NCBI RefSeq assembly: GCF_021601385.1
Contig: NZ_BQHO01000007.1
Coordinates: 62,001 to 126,000, forward strand
From: Pseudomonas parasichuanensis
GTDB lineage: Bacteria; Pseudomonadota; Gammaproteobacteria; Pseudomonadales; Pseudomonadaceae
DNA: 64,000 nt
Direction of reading: 5' to 3'
Position numbers and translations under genes: made by a program. Positions 8,989-18,444 of this stretch are shown here, in pieces. The notes beneath the pieces are model-generated. The model saw only the letters and a list, made by a program, of their open reading frames with translations. It ran no database searches and had not been told where the DNA came from. Every line of letters starts with the position of its first letter. Position 1 is the stretch's first letter.

Positions 8989-9258
8989 TCAACCGATGAG
9001 ATGCGGGATGTTGGTGTACAGCCCGGTGATGTATTCCATGAACTTCTGCACCAGCCACGGCCCGGCGACGATCAGCGTGATCAGCATCACCAGCAGGCGC
9101 GGCAGGAAGCTCAGGGTCTGTTCGTTGATCTGGGTGGCGGCCTGGAACATCGCCACCACCAGGCCGACCAGCAGGCTCGGCACCACCAGCACCGCCACCA
9201 TCAGCGTGGTCAGCCACAGCGCGTCACGAAACAGGTCGACGGCGACTTCTGGCGTCAT
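8989..9258 (-). CDS. fliQ: Flagellar export gate protein FliQ
   Basis: An 89-residue protein with two transmembrane hairpin segments and the family features MTPEVAVDLFRDALW at the N-terminus and LPRLLVMLITLIVAGPWLVQ in the second half. Length matches the family (about 89 residues). It is a component of the FliPQR export gate, with four copies per complex in other species. It sits between fliP and fliR in the conserved order. Confidence 0.97.
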   Translation of the reverse strand: MTPEVAVDLFRDALWLTTLMVAVLVVPSLLVGLVVAMFQAATQINEQTLSFLPRLLVMLITLIVAGPWLVQKFMEYITGLYTNIPHLIG

Positions 9259-9279
9259 GTCAGGCTCTCCATTTGGGTG

Positions 9280-10035
9280 TCAGACACCGCCGAAACTGCC
9301 GGCCAGGGTGCCCATGATCAGCGCCCAGCCATCGACCAGCACGAACAGCATGATCTTGAACGGCAGCGAAATGATCAGGGGCGACAGCATCATCATACCC
9401 ATGGCCATCAGCACACTGGCGACCACCATGTCGATGATCAGGAACGGGATGAAGATCATGAAGCCGATCTGGAACGCGGTCTTGAGCTCCGAGGTGACGA
9501 AGGCCGGGACCAGGATGGTCAGCGGCACCTGGTCGGGGCCGGCGATATCGGTGCGCTTGGACAGGCGCATGAACAGGTCGAGGTCGCTTTGCCGGGTTTG
9601 CGCCAGCATGAAGTCCTTCAGCGGCCCCTGGGCCTTGTCGATCGCCTGCTGGGCGGTCATCTGCTCGGCCAGGTACGGCTGCAGGGCGTCCTTGTTCACC
9701 CGGTCGAACACTGGCGCCATGATGAACATGGTCAAAAACAGCGCCATGCCGGTGAGCACCTGGTTGGACGGGGTCTGCTGCAAGCCCAGCGCCTGGCGCA
9801 GGATGGAGAAGACGATGATGATGCGGGTGAAACTGGTCATCAGGATGACGAACGCCGGGATGAAGCTCAGCGCCGTCATGATCAGCAGGATCTGCAGGCT
9901 GACCGAGTACTCCTGCTGCCCGTCCGCCCCGCTGGACAGGGTGATGGCCGGTATCGACAGCGGGTCGGCAGCCAGGGCCAGTGGCGCAGCCAGCAGCAGC
10001 GCCAGGGTGAACAGCATGCGCAGGGCGCCCATCAT
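9280..10035 (-). CDS. fliP: Flagellar export gate protein FliP
   Basis: FliP of 251 residues from the ATG at 10035; a GTG three bases upstream also fits. The ATG is preferred because AAGGA lies eight bases before it. The protein begins with a cleavable signal peptide ([15 protein letters not shown]) and continues with conserved blocks such as [14 protein letters not shown] and [20 protein letters not shown]. FliP forms the pentameric core of the export gate. Its start overlaps or abuts the fliO stop, which implies translational coupling. Confidence 0.96.
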   Translation of the reverse strand: MMGALRMLFTLALLLAAPLALAADPLSIPAITLSSGADGQQEYSVSLQILLIMTALSFIPAFVILMTSFTRIIIVFSILRQALGLQQTPSNQVLTGMALFLTMFIMAPVFDRVNKDALQPYLAEQMTAQQAIDKAQGPLKDFMLAQTRQSDLDLFMRLSKRTDIAGPDQVPLTILVPAFVTSELKTAFQIGFMIFIPFLIIDMVVASVLMAMGMMMLSPLIISLPFKIMLFVLVDGWALIMGTLAGSFGGV

Positions 10036-10481
10036 CACTTCTTGTCCTTCTGATCCTTGCCCATCAGCTCGAGCAGCCGCTGGGCGAACTCCGGCGTGGC
10101 CTGGCGTGCCGCGGTGGGCACCTCGACAGGCTCGGCCAACACATGCAGGGCTTCGATGCTGCCCGGCGTATGGCCGATAAGAATCTGCTCCTTGCCGACC
10201 TGCACCAGCAGCAAGCGGTCGCGCGGGCCGATGGCACGGCTGCCGACGATCTCGATCACCTGGGCACCGCGCTGCGCGTTGCCCTGCATGCGCCGCAACA
10301 GCCAGGCCAGGAAGAAGATCAGGCCCACCACCAGCAGCAGGCCGAAGACCATCTGCGCCAGTTGCGCCCCCAGACCGCCGGGCACGCTAGCGGGTGCCGC
10401 AGCCGTTTCGCCGGCGGCGATCACCACTTCGCTGGCCAGCAGCGCCGCCAGGGCCGAAACGGCCCGCGCCATGCCCTTCAC
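10035..10481 (-). CDS. fliO: Flagellar biosynthesis protein FliO
   Basis: A 148-residue protein with an N-terminal signal/anchor segment and a second membrane segment ([20 protein letters not shown]), followed by a cytoplasmic FliO domain with the usual [15 protein letters not shown] stretch. FliO assists assembly of the FliPQR gate. The start is a GTG directly after the fliN stop; an ATG nine bases further in (10472) is the alternative. Neither has a strong ribosome binding site, and coupling to fliN is likely. Confidence 0.93.
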   Translation of the reverse strand: MKGMARAVSALAALLASEVVIAAGETAAAPASVPGGLGAQLAQMVFGLLLVVGLIFFLAWLLRRMQGNAQRGAQVIEIVGSRAIGPRDRLLLVQVGKEQILIGHTPGSIEALHVLAEPVEVPTAARQATPEFAQRLLELMGKDQKDKK

Positions 10482-10940
10482 TCAGCGCAGCTTCTTGATA
10501 CGTTCGCTGGGGCTGATCACGTCGGTCAGGCGGATGCCGAACTTTTCGTTGACCACCACCACCTCGCCATGGGCGATCAGGGTGCCGTTGACCAGCACGT
10601 CCAGCGGCTCACCGGCCAGGCGGTCGAGCTCGATCACCGAACCCTGGTTGAGCTGCAGCAGGTTGCGGATGTTGATCTCGGTGCTGCCCACTTCCATGGA
10701 GATGCTCACCGGGATGTCCAGGATCACGTCCAGGTTCGGGCCTTCGAGGCTGACGTTCTCGTTGGGCTTGGGCGAGCTTGCGAACTCTTCCATCGGCAGG
10801 CGGTTACTGCCACCCATGTCGCCACCGAGCAGTGCATCGATATCCGCCTGGCCGGCATCACCGGTTTCCTCGAGCGCTGCAGCCCACTCGTCGGCCAGTG
10901 CCTGTTCCTCGGGGGAGTTGATCTCGTTTTCGTTAGCCAT
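10482..10940 (-). CDS. fliN: Flagellar motor switch protein FliN
   Basis: A 152-residue C-ring protein. The N-terminal 60-70 residues are acidic and variable, and the C-terminal SpoA domain carries the conserved run ISMEVGSTEINIRNLLQLNQ, then GSVIELDRLAGEPLDVLVNG. FliN builds the base of the C-ring with FliM and helps dock the FliH-FliI export ATPase. It follows fliM by 47 bases. Confidence 0.97.
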   Translation of the reverse strand: MANENEINSPEEQALADEWAAALEETGDAGQADIDALLGGDMGGSNRLPMEEFASSPKPNENVSLEGPNLDVILDIPVSISMEVGSTEINIRNLLQLNQGSVIELDRLAGEPLDVLVNGTLIAHGEVVVVNEKFGIRLTDVISPSERIKKLR

Positions 10941-10987
10941 GATTTCCTCGACAACCTTTCAATACGTTTAAAGCGACCGGCACGCCG

Positions 10988-11956
10988 TCAGCGGCGTTCG
11001 ATCGGGTCGATGATCTGCAGCGACAGGGTGCCTTTGTGCGAACCTAACCGCGCCTTGAACGCCGGCACGCCATTGGCGCGCAACACCAGGTGCTCGGGCA
11101 GCTCCACCGGTATTACGTCGCCAGGCTGCATGTGCAGGATGTCACGCAGCTTGAGCTGGCGCCGGGCAACGGTGGCCGACAACGGCACGGCAACGTCCAG
11201 TACGTCTTCGCGCAGCGCCTTGACCCAGCGCTCGTCCTGATCGTCCAGGTCGGACTGGAAACCGGCATCGAGCATTTCGCGCACCGGTTCGATCATCGAG
11301 TACGGCATGGTCACGTGCAGGTCGCCACCGCCGCCGTCCAGCTCGATGTGGAAGGTCGATACCACCACCGCCTCGCTGGGGCCGACGATGTTGGCCATGG
11401 CCGGGTTGACCTCGGAGTTGATGTACTCGAAGTTGACCGGCATGATCGCCTGCCAGGCTTCCTTGAGGTCGACGAAGCACTGGTCCAGCACCATGCGCAC
11501 CACGCGAAGCTCGGTGGGGGTGAACTCGCGGCCCTCGATCTTGGCGTGGCGGCCATCGCCGCCGAAGAAGTTGTCCACCAGCTTGAACACCAGCTTGGCG
11601 TCGAGGATGAACAGCGCGGTACCGCGCAATGGCTTGATCTTGACCAGGTTGAGGCTGGTGGGCACGTACAGCGAATGCACGTACTCGCCGAACTTCATCA
11701 CCTGCACGCCACCCACCGCCACGTCGGCGGAGCGGCGCAGCAGGTTGAACATGCTGATGCGGGTATAACGGGCGAAACGCTCGTTGATCATTTCCAGGGT
11801 CGGCATGCGGCCCCGGACGATACGGTCCTGACTGGTCAGGTCGTAGCTCTTGATGCTGCCGGGCTCGCCGGCACTTTCGGTTTGTACCAGACCATCGTCC
11901 ACCCCATGCAACAGGGCATCGATTTCATCCTGGGACAGCAGGTCCTGCACGGCCAT
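10988..11956 (-). CDS. fliM: Flagellar motor switch protein FliM
   Basis: A 322-residue C-ring protein. The N-terminal segment VQDLLSQDEIDALLHGVDDG (residues 3-22) is the CheY-P binding motif; it is followed by the CheC-like middle domain and a C-terminal SpoA domain. FliM couples chemotaxis signalling to rotor direction. It begins ten bases after fliL in the same operon. Confidence 0.98.
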   Translation of the reverse strand: MAVQDLLSQDEIDALLHGVDDGLVQTESAGEPGSIKSYDLTSQDRIVRGRMPTLEMINERFARYTRISMFNLLRRSADVAVGGVQVMKFGEYVHSLYVPTSLNLVKIKPLRGTALFILDAKLVFKLVDNFFGGDGRHAKIEGREFTPTELRVVRMVLDQCFVDLKEAWQAIMPVNFEYINSEVNPAMANIVGPSEAVVVSTFHIELDGGGGDLHVTMPYSMIEPVREMLDAGFQSDLDDQDERWVKALREDVLDVAVPLSATVARRQLKLRDILHMQPGDVIPVELPEHLVLRANGVPAFKARLGSHKGTLSLQIIDPIERR

Positions 11957-11966
11957 CTATGTGCTC

Positions 11967-12464
11967 CTACTGCAATACGAAATTGGTGAACAACAGTTGG
12001 TCGACGACCGGCCTGCCGACTTCTTTCTGCGCCACTTCCTGAACCACCGCGGTGGCTTTCTGGCGCAACATCTCCTGCCCTACCGGGCTGCTGGCGAGGG
12101 TGTCGAAACCCTGCCCGGAGAACATCATCACCAGGTTGTTGCGGATCACCGGCATGTGGACTTTCAACGCGTCCAGGTCGGCCTGGCTGCGGCCCTGCAT
12201 GGTGATGCTCACCTGCATGTAGCGCTGGCGGCCGTTCTGGTTGAAGTTGACCACGAAGGCCGGTGCCAGCGGCTCGTAGAGCGCCGCCGGCTTGACGTTG
12301 GCCTGGGCTGGGTCCGGCGCCGGAGCAGACTCGCTCTTGTGCATGAAGAACCAGGTGGCGCCCACCGACAGCCCGACAGCCAGCAGCAAGGCCAGCACCA
12401 GCAGCAGGATCAGCTTGAGTTTGCCTTTAGTGGCGGGGTCTTTCACTGCGTCGCTCTTCGCCAT
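11967..12464 (-). CDS. fliL: Flagellar basal-body-associated protein FliL
   Basis: A 165-residue single-pass membrane protein: a short cytoplasmic tail, a transmembrane segment at about residues 17-38 (LKLILLLVLALLLAVGLSVG), and a periplasmic FliL domain ending in LLFTNFVLQ. FliL rings surround the stator units and influence torque. It is the first gene of the fliLMNOPQR-flhB run. A perfect sigma-54 promoter sits 50 bases upstream. Confidence 0.96.
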   Translation of the reverse strand: MAKSDAVKDPATKGKLKLILLLVLALLLAVGLSVGATWFFMHKSESAPAPDPAQANVKPAALYEPLAPAFVVNFNQNGRQRYMQVSITMQGRSQADLDALKVHMPVIRNNLVMMFSGQGFDTLASSPVGQEMLRQKATAVVQEVAQKEVGRPVVDQLLFTNFVLQ

Positions 12465-12514
12465 GCCAATAATCCGTCGTCCATCGCGGTTTCTAAGGAG
12501 GATGACGTGGCTTG

Positions 12515-12530
12515 AGCAAGTGTTATGCCA
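12515..12530 (-). promoter_or_regulatory. Sigma-54 promoter for fliLMNOPQR-flhB
   Basis: Read on the minus strand, TGGCATAACACTTGCT has GG at 12529-12528, exactly ten bases, then GC at 12517-12516. This matches the sigma-54 consensus TGGCAC-N5-TTGCA, and it is correctly placed before fliL. FleQ is the expected activator. Confidence 0.8.
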
Positions 12531-12560
12531 GATTTGTCAGGAGCACCGCGCACGCCCCCT

Positions 12561-12675
12561 TGCAGGAGCGGCCTTGTGCCGCGCAAGGGCCGCAAAGCGG
12601 CCCCAGGATCTCAGCCGTTACGCAAGAATGCTGGAGGCCGCTGCGGCCTCTTCGCGGCACAAGGCCGCTCCTACA
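12561..12675. repeat. REP-like inverted pair, second family
   Basis: Two arms facing each other: GCAGGAGCGGCCTTGTGCCG from 12562, and its inverse GCGGCACAAGGCCGCTCCTA near 12654-12673, each followed by a short GC hairpin. It fills most of the fliL-fliK gap. The same element occurs at 19249-19374, between fliH and fliG. Confidence 0.85.
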
Positions 12676-12689
12676 GCGGGCGCGAAACA

Positions 12690-14018
12690 TCAGGCGTAGT
12701 AGTCAACCGCACTGTCGCCCACCACCACCTGGTGCTCCACCGGCTTGCCGGCCTCGGCCAGTTCACCACCCTCGCCTGCCGCAGCAGCGCGGCGCGCCGC
12801 TACGCCGGAAAGGTTCGAGGCGTCCTGCTGGGCCTGCTGTTGCTGCTGGCCACGGGACTGGTCGGCGACACTCACGTCAGGCTGGGCCAGGCCCTGTTGG
12901 GCAAACAGTTCACGCAGGCGATGAACCTGGCTGTCGAGCGCATCGCGCACCCCGGCATGGCCACTGACGAAGTGAATCTGCGTGGGCTGGTCCGCCGCCA
13001 CATTGACCCGGATGTCGAGGCGGCCAAGTTCGGCGGGCTCAAGCTGGATATCGGCCGACTTGAGGTTCTGGCTGGACAGGTACATGACACGGTTCACCAG
13101 GCCCTCGGTCCAGGCGCCCTGGTTCATCGCCAGCGGCTGCTGCAGCGGGCTGGGGGTAACCGGCACGGCATTGGCGGTCTTGGCGGTGACGGCCTGGGTG
13201 AGGCTGGCCAGGCGATCGGCAAAGTCGTCCACGCGCGTGTCGCTGCTGGCGCCCTTGAGGTCCTTCAGGCCGCTATCAAGCAGCCCGGCGAATGCCTTGT
13301 CGCCATGCTCGGCATGCCCTGGCTCGGCCTCCACTTGGGCGACCACATTCGCCAAGGTATTGACGGCAACCGCATCAGGCTCGGCAGCTTGCTGACTATT
13401 GTCGACACGGGCACTGCTGGCGTGGGCCGACGTTGCCCCCTGGGCCTTGGCGCTCTGCTCGAGGGCCAGGCGCAGGGCCGGCATGTCGGCAAGCGGGTCG
13501 GCGTCGGGATCGAACTCGGTGACCGCCGGCGATGCCTTTGCATCCGCAGCAGGCGGCGCTGGCTGCTGCGCGGGCTGCAGGGCCGCCTGCAATACCGGCG
13601 CGACCACTTCGGCCTGGGCCTGAATCAGTTGGGCGCCCGTCTGGGCATCGGTGACCTGGCCTGCCACCAGGCTGGCGTCGATGATCGTTGCATCAGCGGC
13701 ATCAGCCGTTGTGCTGCCATCGGCGGGTGACGCTGGCAAGTTATTGCCGTCATCGGCAAGGTCTTTCGAGGCTGCGGCGTCCTTCTTGCCGCCGGCCTGC
13801 GCCTGCGCCTTGCTGCTACCGGCTGCTTGCGCAGGGCCTTGGCTTGCCTTGTCGTCACGGTTCGCCACGCTGTCGCGGCCCTGCCTGGACATGACCTGAT
13901 CGAAGCCGGGACCGTTGCCTTGCGCCGCCTGCGCTGGCTTGCTCGCCACGCCGGCGGCCGGGCGCGAGGCACTGCTCGCAGGGCCGGATTGCAACAATGG
14001 ATTGGGTGCGACAGGCAT
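12690..14018 (-). CDS. fliK: Flagellar hook-length control protein FliK
   Basis: A 442-residue protein rich in Ala, Gln and Ser with low-complexity middle sections, and a conserved C-terminal domain with LEPAELGRLDIRVNVAADQP followed by VRDALDSQVHRLRELFAQQG, the FliK signature. It is exported as a molecular ruler and triggers FlhB switching. The ATG at 14018 (MPVAPNPLLQ) is chosen over the upstream start at 14084, because GGAGA lies just before it and the extension does not resemble FliK. Confidence 0.93.
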   Translation of the reverse strand: MPVAPNPLLQSGPASSASRPAAGVASKPAQAAQGNGPGFDQVMSRQGRDSVANRDDKASQGPAQAAGSSKAQAQAGGKKDAAASKDLADDGNNLPASPADGSTTADAADATIIDASLVAGQVTDAQTGAQLIQAQAEVVAPVLQAALQPAQQPAPPAADAKASPAVTEFDPDADPLADMPALRLALEQSAKAQGATSAHASSARVDNSQQAAEPDAVAVNTLANVVAQVEAEPGHAEHGDKAFAGLLDSGLKDLKGASSDTRVDDFADRLASLTQAVTAKTANAVPVTPSPLQQPLAMNQGAWTEGLVNRVMYLSSQNLKSADIQLEPAELGRLDIRVNVAADQPTQIHFVSGHAGVRDALDSQVHRLRELFAQQGLAQPDVSVADQSRGQQQQQAQQDASNLSGVAARRAAAAGEGGELAEAGKPVEHQVVVGDSAVDYYA

Positions 14019-14066
14019 AGAAAAGGTCTCCGCGCCAAAACTCAAAAAAACCGAATGGGCAAAGAC

Positions 14067-14084
14067 AGGCAAAACTCGCGCCAA
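14067..14084 (-). promoter_or_regulatory. Sigma-54 promoter for fliK
   Basis: On the minus strand, TTGGCGCGAGTTTTGCC has GG at 14082-14081 and GC at 14070-14069, exactly ten bases apart. It lies between hptB and fliK, about 50 bases before the fliK start, and indicates a separate FleQ/sigma-54 transcript for fliK. Confidence 0.75.
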
Positions 14085-14090
14085 GCCCCC

Positions 14091-14438
14091 TCAGTCGGCG
14101 GAAATCCGTTGGCTTTCACTGCGATAGAAGAGCTGGACGGCCTGGTACTCCTGGTCGATACGGTTGATCAGGTCTTCGATGCCATACAACGGCACCTGCC
14201 TTGCGCGCTCCTCGAGTTGCTGGCAAAGCCTTGCCAGCTCCACCGCACCCATGTTGCTGCTGCTGCCCTTGAAGCTGTGCGCCGCCAAGCCCAGCTCGGC
14301 GGCATCCTTGGCCTTGTGCAACTGGTTCAGGCGCCGCTCGGAGTCTTCCAGGAAGGTTTCCAGTAACTGCAGGTAGCCACCTTCCATGACCTCACGCAGG
14401 TCGCGCAGCACCCTGTGATCAATATGCATGTCCACCAC
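14091..14438 (-). CDS. hptB: Histidine phosphotransfer protein HptB
   Basis: A 115-residue single-domain HPt protein. The phosphorylatable histidine lies in the motif AAHSFKGSSSNMGA (about residues 52-65). In P. aeruginosa HptB receives phosphate from several hybrid kinases (including PA1611 and RetS-linked kinases) and passes it to the receiver of HsbR. The GTG at 14438 is preferred, with GGGAG upstream and length matching the 116-residue P. aeruginosa protein; an ATG at 14429 is possible. It lies next to hsbR and hsbA in the same order as in P. aeruginosa. Confidence 0.93.
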   Translation of the reverse strand: MVDMHIDHRVLRDLREVMEGGYLQLLETFLEDSERRLNQLHKAKDAAELGLAAHSFKGSSSNMGAVELARLCQQLEERARQVPLYGIEDLINRIDQEYQAVQLFYRSESQRISAD

Positions 14439-14491
14439 TTGTTCACTCCCTGATCAAGCCTTGCCGCCACCAAGCCCGGGCCATCCCGGAC

Positions 14492-16183
14492 TCACCAATC
14501 GAACTCCACCCGCGCCAATCGCCCGCCTTCCAGCCACCGGGCACGCTGCCCCAGGCGCATCACCAGGCCCAAGCCACGCCCACTCAGGCTCTGCTCGAGC
14601 GGGGAGCGGGCAAGTACCCTTGCCACATCGAACCCCGCCCCACTGTCGCGGACCTCGATCATCAGACGGCCACCCTCACTGCGTGGTTCCACGTGCAGGC
14701 TGATACCGACGTAACCCTGCACCTGTTCGGCCAGGCGCTGGCTGCGCTGGCGATAGTACTCGGCAAACCCCTGCGAGTCGCGCTTGAGCCGCGAGTCGAG
14801 CCCCAGCACGCCATGCTCCAGCGCGTTGGAATACAGCTCGCTGAGCACACTGTGCAATTTACCGCTGCTGGGCCTCAGGCCATGGATTTCCAGCAAGAGT
14901 TGCACCAGATACGGCACCGGATTGAAACGCCTGAGGCTTTCCCCGCGCAACTCGAAGTTCAGCGACCACTCCAGCGGGCTGGAGCGCCCGCTGTCCGAAT
15001 AAACCATGGCCTGCGGTACAACCTGGTCTGGCGCCAGCATGCGCACATCGCACAGGCTGATGTCATCCCGCGACTGCCCACCGAAGGCCTGCAGCGCCGC
15101 CATGACCTCATCGAACAAGCGTGCCGGCTGCCGGTTGGCCGCCAATACCTCACGCAACCGCTGCACACCGAACAAGCGCTCCTGCCCGTCACCGGTATCG
15201 ACCACGCCATCGGACAGCAGCAACAACCGTTCGCCGGCGGCAAGGGGCATCACCTGCGTAGTATCGTCGAATGCCTCCGGCGCAAGGATGCCCAACGGCA
15301 GATGCTGCGAAGGCAGCACCGCCAACACCTCGCCCTCGGCGGACAGCTGATAGCCATCGGGCATGCCGCCATTCCACACCTCCACCGTGCCACGCTGAAA
15401 GTTCAGGTTGAGCAGCAACGCGCAACAGAACATGTCCACCGGCAGGATGCGCTTGAGCTTGGCGTTCATTTCACGCAACGTCTCGGCCAGCCCGTAGCCC
15501 TTGGCGGTCATGCCATAGAACACTTCCGCCAGGGGCATCGCGCCGACCGCCGCCGGCAGGCCATGGCCGGTGAAGTCGCCCAGCAGCACATGCATGTCCC
15601 CGGACGGGGTGAACGCTGCCAGCAACAGATCACCGTTGAACAGCGCATAAGGTGACTGCAGATAACGAATGTTCGGTGCATTGAGGCAGCCGGAATGGGC
15701 AACCTTGTCGAACACGGCCTTGGCCACGCGCTGTTCGTTGAGCAGGTAATGGTGATGCCGGGCTATTTCATCGCGCTGCTCCAGCACCGTGGCTTGCAGC
15801 CGACGCAAACGGTCCATCGCACGAATCTTGGCAGCAAGAATCACCGCGCTGTAGGGCTTGGCCATGAAGTCGTCGCCACCGGCTTCCAGGCAGCGCACCA
15901 GCGCCTGCTCTTCGTTGAGCGAGGTCAGAAAGATGATCGGCACCAGCGCCTCGCCGGCCAGCGCCTTGATCTGCCGCGCGGCCTCGAAGCCATCCATCAC
16001 CGGCATCAGGGCATCGAGCAAGACCAGCTGCGGCCGCCGCTCGGCAAACAACGCCACCGCCTGCTCGCCGTTTTCGGCGGTGAACACCTCGTGGCCCTGG
16101 CGCCGCACGATCTGCGCCAGCAGCATGCGATCAGCAGCACCGTCCTCGGCAATCAGTACGGTCAACGCCTGTTCGGCAGGCAT
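14492..16183 (-). CDS. hsbR: Response regulator with PP2C phosphatase and anti-sigma kinase domains, HsbR
   Basis: About 563 residues in three domains: an N-terminal receiver with phosphoacceptor Asp in LVLLDALMPVMDGFEAARQI; a central PP2C/SpoIIE phosphatase (LLGDFTGHGLPAAVGAMPLA; LLLLSDGVVDTGDG); and a C-terminal HATPase kinase domain (SELYSNALEHGVLGLDSRLK; RDSGAGFDV). In P. aeruginosa, phosphorylation by HptB switches HsbR between phosphatase and kinase action on HsbA. The ATG at 16183 is chosen; the longer frame uses a TTG. It follows hsbA with a nine-base gap. Confidence 0.92.
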   Translation of the reverse strand: MPAEQALTVLIAEDGAADRMLLAQIVRRQGHEVFTAENGEQAVALFAERRPQLVLLDALMPVMDGFEAARQIKALAGEALVPIIFLTSLNEEQALVRCLEAGGDDFMAKPYSAVILAAKIRAMDRLRRLQATVLEQRDEIARHHHYLLNEQRVAKAVFDKVAHSGCLNAPNIRYLQSPYALFNGDLLLAAFTPSGDMHVLLGDFTGHGLPAAVGAMPLAEVFYGMTAKGYGLAETLREMNAKLKRILPVDMFCCALLLNLNFQRGTVEVWNGGMPDGYQLSAEGEVLAVLPSQHLPLGILAPEAFDDTTQVMPLAAGERLLLLSDGVVDTGDGQERLFGVQRLREVLAANRQPARLFDEVMAALQAFGGQSRDDISLCDVRMLAPDQVVPQAMVYSDSGRSSPLEWSLNFELRGESLRRFNPVPYLVQLLLEIHGLRPSSGKLHSVLSELYSNALEHGVLGLDSRLKRDSQGFAEYYRQRSQRLAEQVQGYVGISLHVEPRSEGGRLMIEVRDSGAGFDVARVLARSPLEQSLSGRGLGLVMRLGQRARWLEGGRLARVEFDW

Positions 16184-16191
16184 GGCCGCAG

Positions 16192-16497
16192 TCAACCGAT
16201 ATCGAAGAGCTTGTCGAAGTTGGAGATGGCCAGGATCTTGCGCACGTCCGGGCTGGCATGGACCACGCGGATATCCGAGTCGTCCCCGCCCACATGGTCA
16301 CGCAGCAACAGCAGCATGCCCAAGGCCGAACTGTCCAGATAGGTGGCTTCCTTCAAGTCGACAACCACTGTTTCCGGGCGCAGGCGCTGGCGCTCGTAAG
16401 CATCCCGGAATTCCTGATGCTTGCCGAAATCGAAGCGGCCCTTGACCTTGATGGTCAGCTTTTTCCCTTCCTGTGAAAAATCGGTTTCGACTGCCAT
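16192..16497 (-). CDS. hsbA: Anti-sigma-factor antagonist HsbA (STAS domain)
   Basis: A 101-residue STAS protein, whose phosphorylatable serine lies in ATYLDSSALGMLLLLRDHVG. The family accepts phosphate from HsbR. Known partners in P. aeruginosa are the anti-sigma-28 factor FlgM and the diguanylate cyclase HsbD, which links swimming to biofilm decisions. The ATG at 16497 is preferred over the longer frame from 16602, because AAGGAA stands eight bases before it and residue 1 matches the family. Confidence 0.93.
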   Translation of the reverse strand: MAVETDFSQEGKKLTIKVKGRFDFGKHQEFRDAYERQRLRPETVVVDLKEATYLDSSALGMLLLLRDHVGGDDSDIRVVHASPDVRKILAISNFDKLFDIG

Positions 16498-16629
16498 GCG
16501 AGCGATTCCTTCGATGATGGCGAATGCGGCTTCTGAAGGTTTAGCAGCCACAGCCACAAGCTGCAAACCACAATGCAGCGGAGCGCATGGGCTGGTTTTC
16601 ACCCGCGACCGCGCGCTTGAAACCCACCG

Positions 16630-17082
16630 CTAAAGCGGCCCGTGCCGCGGCAGGCGCTGGGACAGCTCGTCGAGCAACCGCTGCTCGCGTTTGTCCTCCG
16701 CCCGGCGGGCTTCGTCCAGGTAGCGCTGCACCAACTTGCGTAGGCCCTCGACCCGCGCATAGGCCTGCTGCCAGGTGTTGCGGGCGTTGTTGAGGTTGTT
16801 CTGGTGCCAACTGAGGCTCTGGCGCTGCTGGGTCATGGCGGTTTCCAGCTGACCGAGAAAGCGCTGGTAATTGAGCAGCCAGCTGCCATCGACCCCCTGC
16901 CCGCCTCGGGTGATCCACTGCGCCTGGTAGCCCTCGCGAAACTGCGCGAGCTCATCGAGCCTGGCTTGCGCCTGCACCACCTGCTGCTGGAAATGCCCCA
17001 GGCGCTGGGCGGCCTTGCGCTCGGCCTCCTCGGCCATGTCCACAACAGGCGCCAGGCGCGCTGCTCGACCGGGCAGGGCCAT
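16630..17082 (-). CDS. fliJ: Flagellar export chaperone FliJ
   Basis: A 150-residue, highly charged, almost entirely alpha-helical coiled-coil protein (for example AEEAERKAAQRLGHFQQQVV, and the C-terminal half YARVEGLRKLVQRYLDEARR). FliJ is the central stalk of the FliI hexamer and a general export chaperone. Its start is six bases downstream of the fliI stop. A gap of 132 bases to hsbA holds no clear signal. Confidence 0.94.
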   Translation of the reverse strand: MALPGRAARLAPVVDMAEEAERKAAQRLGHFQQQVVQAQARLDELAQFREGYQAQWITRGGQGVDGSWLLNYQRFLGQLETAMTQQRQSLSWHQNNLNNARNTWQQAYARVEGLRKLVQRYLDEARRAEDKREQRLLDELSQRLPRHGPL

Positions 17083-17088
17083 GGCCTA

Positions 17089-18444
17089 TCAGCCCGCCGG
17101 CGGCACGAAGATCGCGCCCAACTGGTCGCGGCTCTGCGCCATACCGACGTTCTCCTGCAGGCCCTGGCGCAGGAAGTCCACCAGGTTGGGCTGCAGCGCG
17201 ATGGCCAGGTCGGTCTCCGGATCGCCACCGGCGACATAGGCGCCCACGCTGATCAGGTCACGGCTCTGCGACAGGCGCGACCACAGCTGCTTGAATTTCT
17301 GCGCCTGGCGCAGGTGATCGGCATCGACCACCTGGGGCATGACCCGGCTGATCGACGCTTCGATGTCGATGGCCGGATAGTGGCCCTCCTCGGCCAGGCG
17401 CCGGGACAGCACGAAGTGACCGTCGAGCACACCGCGCGCAGAGTCGGCGATCGGGTCCTGCTGGTCGTCACCTTCGGACAGCACGGTGTAGAACGCGGTG
17501 ATCGAACCACCGCCCGCCTCGCCGTTACCGGCACGCTCCACCAGCTTGGGCAGCTTGGCGAACACCGAAGGCGGGTAACCACGGGTAGCCGGCGGCTCGC
17601 CAATGGCCAGGGCGATCTCACGCTGCGCCTGGGCAAAACGGGTCAGCGAGTCCATCAGCAGCAAAACGTTCTTGCCCTTGTCGCGGAAGTACTCGGCGAT
17701 GCGCGTGCAGTACATCGCCGCACGCAGGCGCATCAAGGGAGCATCGTCCGCTGGCGAGGCCACCACCACCGAGCGCTTGAGCCCTTCTTCGCCGAGGATG
17801 TGCTCGATGAACTCCTTCACCTCACGGCCCCGTTCACCAATCAGCCCGACCACGATGATCTCGGCCTCGGTGAAGCGGGTCATCATCCCCAGCAGCACCG
17901 ACTTACCCACACCGGTACCGGCGAACAAACCCAGGCGCTGGCCGCGGCCAACGGTGAGCAGGCCATTGATACTGCGAATGCCGACATCCAGCGGCCGGCT
18001 GATGGGGTCGCGATTGAGCGGGTTGATCACCGGCCCGTCCATCGGCACCCAGTCTTCGGCCTTCATGCCGCCCTTGCCGTCCAGCGCCCGCCCGGCACCG
18101 TCGAGCACCCGCCCGAGCATGCTCATGCCCATGGGCAGGCGACCACCGTCGTCCAGCGGTACCACGCGCGCACCGGGGGCAAGGCCGACGATGCTGCCAA
18201 CCGGCATCAGGAACACCTTGCTGCCAGCAAAACCCATGACCTCGGCCTCCACCCGTACCGGGTGATAGCTGTCGTCGTTGATCACCAGGCAGCGGCTGCC
18301 GACGGCCGCGCGCAAGCCTTCGGCTTCAAGCGTCAGGCCGACCATACGCAGCAGGCGGCCTTCCACCACCGGCTGGTCGGGCAAGCGCACCGCATCGTTG
18401 TAACCCGCCAGGCGCTTGCCGAAGCTGGTACGGTCAAGGCGCAT
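17089..18444 (-). CDS. fliI: Flagellum-specific ATPase FliI
   Basis: A 451-residue F1-like ATPase that energises flagellar export. Walker A is in [20 protein letters not shown], Walker B in [20 protein letters not shown], and the type III ATPase signature SPSVF-like segment in [20 protein letters not shown]. The open frame extends to 18864, but the extension overlaps fliH and is not FliI-like. The ATG at 18444 ([20 protein letters not shown]) gives the family length and an 11-base overlap with fliH. Confidence 0.97.
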   Translation of the reverse strand: MRLDRTSFGKRLAGYNDAVRLPDQPVVEGRLLRMVGLTLEAEGLRAAVGSRCLVINDDSYHPVRVEAEVMGFAGSKVFLMPVGSIVGLAPGARVVPLDDGGRLPMGMSMLGRVLDGAGRALDGKGGMKAEDWVPMDGPVINPLNRDPISRPLDVGIRSINGLLTVGRGQRLGLFAGTGVGKSVLLGMMTRFTEAEIIVVGLIGERGREVKEFIEHILGEEGLKRSVVVASPADDAPLMRLRAAMYCTRIAEYFRDKGKNVLLLMDSLTRFAQAQREIALAIGEPPATRGYPPSVFAKLPKLVERAGNGEAGGGSITAFYTVLSEGDDQQDPIADSARGVLDGHFVLSRRLAEEGHYPAIDIEASISRVMPQVVDADHLRQAQKFKQLWSRLSQSRDLISVGAYVAGGDPETDLAIALQPNLVDFLRQGLQENVGMAQSRDQLGAIFVPPAG

